The position numbers and the translations under genes are program-made. This document shows, in pieces, positions 58,899 to 64,000 of a DNA stretch of 64,000 nucleotides; within the stretch, counting starts at the first letter, position 1; every line of letters begins with the position of its first letter. The stretch lies in the NCBI RefSeq assembly GCF_000230895.2, contig NC_016604.1, positions 3,844,001-3,908,000 of the forward strand, read 5' to 3'. The notes beneath the pieces are model-generated. The model searched no databases. It was not told the DNA's origin and saw only the letters and a list, made by a program, of their open reading frames with translations. The stretch is from Mycolicibacterium rhodesiae NBB3 (GTDB lineage: Bacteria > Actinomycetota > Actinomycetes > Mycobacteriales > Mycobacteriaceae).

Positions 58899-58913
58899 GA
58901 GAATACCATTCTC
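58899..58913. promoter_or_regulatory. Operator-like palindrome GAGAAT-ACC-ATTCTC
   Basis: Perfect 6-3-6 inverted repeat midway in the divergent SDR/meaB promoter. Same arms as the site at 49769; only the three central bases differ. Confidence 0.75.
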
Positions 58914-58945
58914 ATGGCGGCTAGAACCGGGATAAGCTGGACGCG

Positions 58946-59821
58946 ATGACCATCGACGAGCTCATCGAGGCGGCGCGCAACGGGTCCACCCGGGCGGCCG
59001 GCCGATTGCTGAGCCTGGTCGAGGGCCCGCAGCGCGGCGACGTACTCGAGTCGCTGGGCACGGTGTCCGCGCCGCGGGTCGTGGGCGTGACAGGGCCGCC
59101 GGGTGCGGGCAAGTCGACCACCGTCGGTGCACTCGTCACCGCGTACCGCCAACGCGGCATGCGGGTGGCAGTGCTCGCGGTCGACCCTTCGTCCCCCTAC
59201 AGCGGGGGAGCGCTGCTCGGCGACCGGATCCGAATGGCCGCGCACATCAACGACTCCGACGTGCTCATCCGATCGGTGGCAACGCGCGGCCACCTCGGCG
59301 GACTGGCTGCCGCGGTTCCGGCGGCGACCAGACTGCTCGCCGCGTTGGCATACGACCTCGTCGTGCTCGAGACGGTCGGTGTCGGCCAGTCCGAGATCGA
59401 GATCGCCGCCATCGCCGACCCGACGATCGTGATCCTCAATCCCGGTGCGGGTGACGCGGTGCAGGCGGCCAAGGCAGGGCTGCTCGAGGTCGCGGACATC
59501 GTGGTCGTCAACAAAGCGGATCGCGACGGTGCCGACCAGACGGTGCGCGACCTCAAGGCCGAGACCAAGGCGCCGATTCTGAAACTCGTTGCGGCAGAGG
59601 GGCGGGGCATTCCGGAGCTGGTCGAGGCCATCGAGGTGCACCATCGCACCGACAGTCCGGAACGCCGCATGGCGCGGGCACGTGCGCAGATTCTCTCGCT
59701 GGCGCAAACGCGGCTGCGGAGTCACCCCGAGCTGGATCGCCTGGCCGGCCAGGTCGCCGAGGGTGGGTCAGATCCCTACTCCGCCACCGACGAGCTGTTC
59801 GCCGTTCCCGTCGAGTCCTGA
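58946..59821 (+). CDS. meaB: MeaB/ArgK-type GTPase, B12 mutase chaperone
   Basis: A 291-residue G3E-type P-loop GTPase that gates cobalamin loading and repair of acyl-CoA mutases. Walker A GPPGAGKSTT, the metal Asp in VLAVDPSSPYSGGALLGDR, switch segment LETVGVGQSE and the guanine motif NKAD. It is shorter than the 334-residue MeaB next to the housekeeping mutase of M. tuberculosis (Rv1496). Its presence beside the split mutase, under a shared palindrome, implies it serves that enzyme. Its 3' end overlaps the convergent SnoaL-like gene by 46 bases. Confidence 0.92.
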   Translation: MTIDELIEAARNGSTRAAGRLLSLVEGPQRGDVLESLGTVSAPRVVGVTGPPGAGKSTTVGALVTAYRQRGMRVAVLAVDPSSPYSGGALLGDRIRMAAHINDSDVLIRSVATRGHLGGLAAAVPAATRLLAALAYDLVVLETVGVGQSEIEIAAIADPTIVILNPGAGDAVQAAKAGLLEVADIVVVNKADRDGADQTVRDLKAETKAPILKLVAAEGRGIPELVEAIEVHHRTDSPERRMARARAQILSLAQTRLRSHPELDRLAGQVAEGGSDPYSATDELFAVPVES

Positions 59822-60282
59822 CCGAACGCAGGGACATCCGCGGGGAACGGGTGTGTTGTCACCTGTCCGTCGGAGTTTCGCAGCAGCTGATCGTAGCGGC
59901 GGTGACGGATCAGCCACTTGCCCGCATCACGGATGTACTCATCGTGGTAGACGCCGGAGATGATCAAATTGGTGCCTTCCGCGCGCTGCCCCGTCTCCTG
60001 GACGAACCAACGGCCCACGGCGCGATCGGGATTCGACGCGTCGACGACGACCACCCCGGACATCATCGACTGCAGGAAGACGTTCCAGCCGTCGAGCATC
60101 GCGGTGAAGAACGCGAGCATCGCGTCTGGACCTGTGAAGCGGCCCAGCGCCGGGGAAAACCATTCGCTGTCGGAGCTGAATGCGCTTGCCACCCCGACGG
60201 GGTCGCGCCGGGACGCGGCATCGGCGTATCGGTGTACGACACTTCGGATCTCGTGCTCCTCGGCGAACGTCTGGTTCGTCAT
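59776..60282 (-). CDS. SnoaL-like (NTF2-fold) protein
   Basis: A 168-residue protein of the SnoaL_4 type: VVHRYADAASRRDPVGVASAFS, a conserved FTGPDAMLAFFTAML and SGVYHDEYIRDAGKWLIRHRRYD. Such proteins include small isomerases and dehydratases, but catalytic residues cannot be assigned. It overlaps the TetR gene by four bases (translational coupling), and is the last gene of the membrane-protein operon. Confidence 0.88.
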   Translation of the reverse strand: MTNQTFAEEHEIRSVVHRYADAASRRDPVGVASAFSSDSEWFSPALGRFTGPDAMLAFFTAMLDGWNVFLQSMMSGVVVVDASNPDRAVGRWFVQETGQRAEGTNLIISGVYHDEYIRDAGKWLIRHRRYDQLLRNSDGQVTTHPFPADVPAFGQDSTGTANSSSVAE

Positions 60283-60863
60283 TGCGGCAGTCCGAGCATG
60301 CGACGCGTCATCTCCTTGAGCTGTACTCGTAGCGTCTCGCCGTCGACATCGGCGAGTAGTGGGTGCATGACGGCCACACTGATCGCACTCGAGAGCATCG
60401 CGGCGTGCAGACGTGCCTCGACGCCGGCTTCGGTGCCGAGGAGCGCGGCATACAGTCGTTCGATGAATCGCTGAAAAGGTTCGTACTCGGCCTGCAGCCG
60501 GATGATGACCGGATCGAACATCGGAACACGGAAGGCGTCACGGCGATCGATGGCCTGCTCGACCATCCGGTCGAGCAACACCGCACGAGCACGAACGGGA
60601 TGGCCTTCGGCCTCCGCGGCTTCGAGGACATCCTCGAGCTTGCTCATCTCTCGTTCCGTGATGGCGATGATGATCTCTTCTTTGGTCTTGAACTGGCGAT
60701 AGACGGCCGCCTTGGTCACGCCCATCTCGTCGGCGATCATCTGCAACGACGTTCCGCTGACGCCATGCTCGGCGATCAGCTTCAAGGCCGCGTCCAGGAC
60801 GCGGGTCTGGGCGGCGGTGCGGGTGATCTCACTGAACTTGAGGTCATCCTGTGTGGACGTCAC
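60279..60863 (-). CDS. TetR-family regulator of the membrane operon
   Basis: A 194-residue regulator from GTG 60863 (60869 also possible) with a typical HTH: TRVLDAALKLIAEHGVSGTSL, MIADEMGVTKAAVYRQFKTKEEI. It lies inside the operon that begins at 63344, whose promoter has tandem palindromes, so autoregulation of the whole unit is likely. It is also a candidate for the GAGAAT-N3-ATTCTC sites at meaB and the ligase. Ligand unknown, possibly an acyl-CoA (inference). Confidence 0.88.
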   Translation of the reverse strand: MTSTQDDLKFSEITRTAAQTRVLDAALKLIAEHGVSGTSLQMIADEMGVTKAAVYRQFKTKEEIIIAITEREMSKLEDVLEAAEAEGHPVRARAVLLDRMVEQAIDRRDAFRVPMFDPVIIRLQAEYEPFQRFIERLYAALLGTEAGVEARLHAAMLSSAISVAVMHPLLADVDGETLRVQLKEMTRRMLGLPQ

Positions 60864-60880
60864 AGACACGAGGGTAGCCG

Positions 60881-61159
60881 TCAGATACCGGCGAAGTAGA
60901 AGCCCAACAGGAGTGCGACGAGGCCGACGAGCCAGCCGCCGGTCGTCAGCTTCAACCACCGCGGCGCAAACCTGACCTCCATGAAGTGCCAGATGACCAA
61001 GTGCGTCTTCACCGCGGCGATGAGTAATACGACGAGCGTGACCGTCACGTTGACGACGTGTGCCGAGCCGCCGTCGCGAGCGGTCAGCCACGACACGACG
61101 GTGACGATGGTGAGCAACGCCCAGACGAGTGTCAGCGGGTTGCGGATGTAGGACGTCAT
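60881..61159 (-). CDS. Cytochrome c oxidase subunit IV-like membrane protein
   Basis: A 92-residue, three-helix protein of the prokaryotic COX4 type: NPLTLVWALLTIVTVVSWL, VTLVVLLIAAVKTHLVIWHFMEVR (conserved Lys-x5-His-x3) and GGWLVGLVALLLGFYF. It follows the subunit III gene by three bases. No subunit I or II is encoded nearby. Confidence 0.85.
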   Translation of the reverse strand: MTSYIRNPLTLVWALLTIVTVVSWLTARDGGSAHVVNVTVTLVVLLIAAVKTHLVIWHFMEVRFAPRWLKLTTGGWLVGLVALLLGFYFAGI

Positions 61160-61162
61160 CGT

Positions 61163-61774
61163 TCACCTCATCAGGTAGAGCAGCGCAAACAGCAGAATCC
61201 ACAACAGATCGACCATGTGCCAGTATGTCGCCGCGGTTTCCACGAACGACATCTTGGGTTTCGCCGTGATCCGCAGACTGCGAATGACGAAGCCGAGGAT
61301 CACCAGCCCGAGCGTGACGTGGCACAGGTGCAACCCCGTCATGACGTAGTAGTACATGAAGAAGAGGTTGGTCCCCGGCGTCAAGCCGGCGGTGACCTCG
61401 GGTATGTACTCGAACGCCTTCATCACCGGGAAGGCCACCCCGAACGCGAACGCGATGCCGAACAGTCGAATGGCATCCGGCACTTTGCCGTTGCGTGCCG
61501 CCGAGGTGCCCAGCGCGACGAACAACGAACTCGTCAACAGGATGACCGTGTTGATCGCGCCGATATCCAGGTTGAGCCGCGCTTGGCTCTCGAGAAACAG
61601 GTCGGGGTTCTGCCCGCGGTAGTAGACGTAGCCGATGAAGTAGACGCCGAAGATGAGCAGATCGCCGATGACGAAGAACCACATGCTCAGTTCGCCGGGA
61701 ACGTGGTTGCGCAGGTGGGTGATTCGTCCGGTGTCGCGGATGCCGGAGGCGGATTCCTCGGCGACGTGCGTCAT
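61163..61774 (-). CDS. Cytochrome c oxidase subunit III-like (heme-copper oxidase III)
   Basis: A 203-residue protein with five transmembrane helices: SMWFFVIGDLLIFGVYF, INTVILLTSSLFVALG, FGIAFAFGVAFPVMKAFEY, GLHLCHVTLGLVILGF and YWHMVDLLWILLFALLYL; His in the HLCHVTLG helix and the WHxVDxxW ending are subunit III hallmarks. Five-helix forms are typical of quinol oxidases and NorE-like proteins. The start at 61774 gives an ATGA overlap with the gene upstream. Confidence 0.9.
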   Translation of the reverse strand: MTHVAEESASGIRDTGRITHLRNHVPGELSMWFFVIGDLLIFGVYFIGYVYYRGQNPDLFLESQARLNLDIGAINTVILLTSSLFVALGTSAARNGKVPDAIRLFGIAFAFGVAFPVMKAFEYIPEVTAGLTPGTNLFFMYYYVMTGLHLCHVTLGLVILGFVIRSLRITAKPKMSFVETAATYWHMVDLLWILLFALLYLMR

Positions 61775-62577
61775 GCGTCTGCCTTTGGTCGCGGCTCGGC
61801 CGCGACGACTTCGCCGTAGAGCCAGGCGGTCTCGAGCGTGTCGTCGCGTTGATTCTTGATCGCCCGATAGATGCAGACGTAGACGATGATCTGCCACGAG
61901 ACGTACAGCACCATGGCGAACCAGAACGTCATCAGCCCATTCCAGGCGAACGGGCCCGACTTCGATATCCACACCGGCGCAGCCATCAGTTCGGTGACGT
62001 ACTGCCAAACGGTGTAGTAGCCCAGCCATTTCGGCAGCACGTTGTTGTTGTCGAGAATGATCGCCAGGCCGAAGGCCATCCACATGACGCAAAAGCAGCC
62101 GAGCGAGCCGATAAAGGCCAGGTAGCCGAAGTCATAGAGCATCGCCAGCGTCGACGGCTCATAGCCGGAGCGAAACGCGCCGAGGCCGAAGCAGAACAGC
62201 GGGAAAAGCATGCCGACGATCGTGCCGGTCATCGATCCGATCATGACCGAGTAGCGGAACACCGGGCTGACCGACATCCGTTTGATCTGGATCAGATAGA
62301 CGGCGTTGCCCACCGGCGCGAGACCGAAGCACAACGTCAGGATCGCGCAGGCGATGAGCAGTGTGTGGGACTGCATGAACTCGACAACCGCGGGGACGGG
62401 ACTGTTTGGAGGCCGAGGCGGCATCATCCAACTCAGCGGCACGAACACGATGCCGAAGATGTTGAAGAAGATCGGAACGATCCAGAACGCAATCCACTGA
62501 TCCCGCTTGCGATTCCGTGGCCGTGGTGGTGCGGATTCCGCCGGGGATTCGGGTGCGGTGATGACGGTGTCGCTCAT
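61771..62577 (-). CDS. Multi-pass membrane protein, unknown (paralogue of 62574 gene)
   Basis: A 268-residue protein with about seven hydrophobic helices (for example WIAFWIVPIFFNIFGIVFVP, LIACAILTLCFGLAPVG, LAFIGSLGCFCVMWMAFGLA). It shares the layout and the sequence pattern L/F-P-K/R-W ... GP-F/L-AW-N/D-G with the neighbour at 62574. No known family could be assigned. ATGA overlaps on both sides show tight coupling with the neighbouring gene and with cytochrome oxidase subunit III, so it probably belongs to the same membrane complex (inference). Confidence 0.8.
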   Translation of the reverse strand: MSDTVITAPESPAESAPPRPRNRKRDQWIAFWIVPIFFNIFGIVFVPLSWMMPPRPPNSPVPAVVEFMQSHTLLIACAILTLCFGLAPVGNAVYLIQIKRMSVSPVFRYSVMIGSMTGTIVGMLFPLFCFGLGAFRSGYEPSTLAMLYDFGYLAFIGSLGCFCVMWMAFGLAIILDNNNVLPKWLGYYTVWQYVTELMAAPVWISKSGPFAWNGLMTFWFAMVLYVSWQIIVYVCIYRAIKNQRDDTLETAWLYGEVVAAEPRPKADA

Positions 62578-63344
62578 GCGAGACTCTCCCGCTCGTCGCC
62601 CTGACGGTTCACCACGCCAAGCAGGACGAAGAACATCACGACGGCCCAGATCACGAGCACCGCGTTGCGCAGCATGAACGACACGGCGCCGTCCCACGCC
62701 AGCGGCCCGGTCTTGTACAGGATCGAGAACGCGCTCGGGATCAGCAGCAGCGCGGCCGCCACGTTGAAATGCGCCACCCAGCGCGGGAATATCGGGTGCG
62801 GCCGTTCGTCGAGGTAGATGCTCACCGCAAGGCAGAGGTTCTGCACCACGATGGTCCCGACGGGCGCGATGAAGAAGAACCACGCCATGTCGTTGAGCAG
62901 ACTGATCAGCTGCGGGTCGCGGTCAGGCCGGAAGGCGGCGACGCCCCAGCAGTAGTCGGCGAGGATGAACGCGGTGGTGCCGACTCCGACGCAGATGATG
63001 TAGGCGTAGGTGAAGACGCTGCTCGATGTGGCGGTCCGCGATATCTGTACGGCAATGACCGCGAACAACGGCACCAGCGACCCGGCGATCAGGTTGCACA
63101 GGATCACGACTCCGAGGATTCCGGTGACGTTCTCGCTGAAGATCGCCGCGACTTGTTCGGGGCTCAATGTCGGTGACAACGGCGGGGAGAACAGCGGGAA
63201 CAAGAAGAAGCCGATCACGAACAGCGCCCCCGCGGGCGGAGCCGTCCACAGCATGATGCGTTGGCCGCGGGTCGTCATCGACACCGGGCCGCGCTTGTCT
63301 GCGCGAGCCCCAGCATCGTCTCGCTCGTTCGTGAGTTGGGTCAT
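62574..63344 (-). CDS. Multi-pass membrane protein, unknown, first gene of the operon
   Basis: A 256-residue protein with about seven hydrophobic helices and a hydrophilic N-terminus of about 30 residues. Helix 1 is APPAGALFVIGFFLFPLF; conserved PERPHPIFPRWVAHFN-like loop and KTGPLAWDGAVSFML match its neighbour at 61771. No heme or copper ligand motif is clear. First gene of a six-gene minus-strand operon, directly behind the tandem palindromes at 63402-63441. Confidence 0.8.
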   Translation of the reverse strand: MTQLTNERDDAGARADKRGPVSMTTRGQRIMLWTAPPAGALFVIGFFLFPLFSPPLSPTLSPEQVAAIFSENVTGILGVVILCNLIAGSLVPLFAVIAVQISRTATSSSVFTYAYIICVGVGTTAFILADYCWGVAAFRPDRDPQLISLLNDMAWFFFIAPVGTIVVQNLCLAVSIYLDERPHPIFPRWVAHFNVAAALLLIPSAFSILYKTGPLAWDGAVSFMLRNAVLVIWAVVMFFVLLGVVNRQGDERESLA

Positions 63345-63401
63345 GCGGTTGTGTCCTCCCGGCTCGTGGACAGCACGAGGCTAGACCAGATTCGAGCGAT
63401 T

Positions 63402-63441
63402 AGTTGCCGATCGGCTACTTTATCAGTTGCCGATCGGCAAC
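63402..63441. promoter_or_regulatory. Tandem palindromic operators (GTTGCCGATCGGCAAC)
   Basis: Site one, AGTTGCCGATCGGCTACT (63402-63419), has one mismatched pair; site two, GTTGCCGATCGGCAAC (63426-63441), is a perfect 16-base palindrome. Centres are 23 bases apart. They lie 58-97 bases upstream of the first membrane gene. The TetR encoded in the operon is the likely binder. Confidence 0.85.
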
Positions 63442-63472
63442 CACAACCCCTCAGGTCTGCCGGGGCGGTCGC

Positions 63473-64000
63473 TCACCGCGTGCGAGCCGACACCGCCATG
63501 CCCGCGCGATAGCCGAATACCATTGCGGGTCCTAGTGTTCCGCCCGCACCGCCATATGCCTTCCCCGTCGCACCGGCCATCGCATTTCCTGCGGCGAACA
63601 GTCCTGGGATCGTGGCGCCGCTGACGTGCAACACCCGTCCGTCGCGGTCGGTGCGGGGACCGCCCTTGGTGCCCATCGCACCGATCGACACCGGGACGGC
63701 GTAGTACGGCGGGGTATCGATGGGGCCGAGCGTCTTTCCTGCGGAGGTGGTGGCGCTGTCGTCGCCCCAGTACCCGTCGTACGCGCTTGCGCCGCGGCCG
63801 AAGTCGGGGTCCCGTTCGTGGGCCACGTTGTCGTTCCAATGTGCGAGCGTGGCGGCCAGGCCGTCGGTGTCGATACCGGTCTTCTGGCCGAGCTCTGTCA
63901 GATCGGCCGATGGTGCGAACCAGTCGGGGGCCTCTTCTTCGGGCAGCACGCCGAGGAAGCCGTACCGCTTGAAGTGTTGGGAGTCGAAGACGATCCACGC
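63473..64000 (-). CDS. FAD-dependent dehydrogenase (KstD/fumarate reductase type), partial
   Basis: The C-terminal 175 residues of a flavoprotein; the 5' end lies beyond the right edge. The end PGLFAAGNAMAGATGKAYGG then AGGTLGPAMVFGYRAG is the FAD-binding signature of the 3-ketosteroid delta1-dehydrogenase/succinate dehydrogenase flavoprotein family, and PPYYAVPVSIGAMGTKGGPRTD is the substrate-domain motif. Substrate not determined. It lies upstream of the membrane operon on the same strand, separated by the 128-base operator region. Confidence 0.88.
   Translation of the reverse strand, partial: AWIVFDSQHFKRYGFLGVLPEEEAPDWFAPSADLTELGQKTGIDTDGLAATLAHWNDNVAHERDPDFGRGASAYDGYWGDDSATTSAGKTLGPIDTPPYYAVPVSIGAMGTKGGPRTDRDGRVLHVSGATIPGLFAAGNAMAGATGKAYGGAGGTLGPAMVFGYRAGMAVSARTR

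Overview
The window is GC-rich actinobacterial DNA from a Mycobacterium, most likely a fast-growing Mycolicibacterium. From about 1 to 31.2 kb it follows the gene order I recall for M. tuberculosis Rv1320c-Rv1343c: adenylate cyclase, nucS, methylmalonyl-CoA epimerase, fadA4, a thioredoxin/TPR protein, glgB-glgE, glgP, dinG, pncB, clpS, a DUF2017 gene, an S58 peptidase, mec-cysO-cysM, rhomboid, murI, a metallo-beta-lactamase phosphodiesterase, rph, rdgB, a DUF3817 gene and lprD. An MspA-type porin gene sits in this block, which fits a fast grower. No ribosomal RNA, CRISPR array or prophage was seen, and every base lies within about 300 bases of a gene.

Layout. 0-5.7 kb: membrane cyclase, mismatch endonuclease NucS, epimerase/thiolase pair, co-chaperone-like thioredoxin. 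5.7-13.7 kb: alpha-glucan metabolism (GlgB and GlgE on minus, GlgP on plus) and a beta-propeller protein. 13.8-16 kb: porin and zinc-peptidase lipoprotein. 16-26.4 kb: DinG helicase and PncB divergent from a long plus-strand run from clpS to rph, which holds the CysO/CysM/Mec cysteine pathway and murI and ends in a hairpin. 26.4-31.9 kb: species-variable insertions (MFS pump, TetR, haloalkane dehalogenase with a clear operator) and a free-standing LAGLIDADG homing endonuclease touching lprD. Then comes a tRNA-Leu(TAG).

32-45 kb is accessory metabolism and regulation: amidase, SDR, MarR, a WhiB6-like regulator and TetR separated by two matching operator-like palindromes, AraC with an amidohydrolase, and a minus-strand run of SDR, acyl-CoA ligase, small protein, second adenylate cyclase, DUF1445 protein and MHS transporter.

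45-60 kb looks like an acyl-CoA catabolic island. It has a two-subunit B12-dependent acyl-CoA mutase, an F420-type LLM oxidoreductase, a CaiB-type CoA transferase, a ferredoxin, an acyl-CoA ligase, a pair of acyl-CoA dehydrogenases, two crotonases, an SDR and the mutase chaperone MeaB. An IS30-family element interrupts it. Shared GAGAAT-N3-ATTCTC palindromes in two divergent promoters, with related half-sites at the mutase promoter, suggest one regulon. The mutase keeps the carboxylate-anchoring Tyr and Arg of methylmalonyl-CoA mutase but has Ala where Tyr243 is expected, so its substrate may be unusual.

60-64 kb: a compact minus-strand operon of two related multi-pass membrane proteins, orphan cytochrome oxidase subunits III and IV, TetR and a SnoaL-like protein. 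It lies behind a tandem palindromic operator and next to a KstD-like flavoprotein cut by the right edge.
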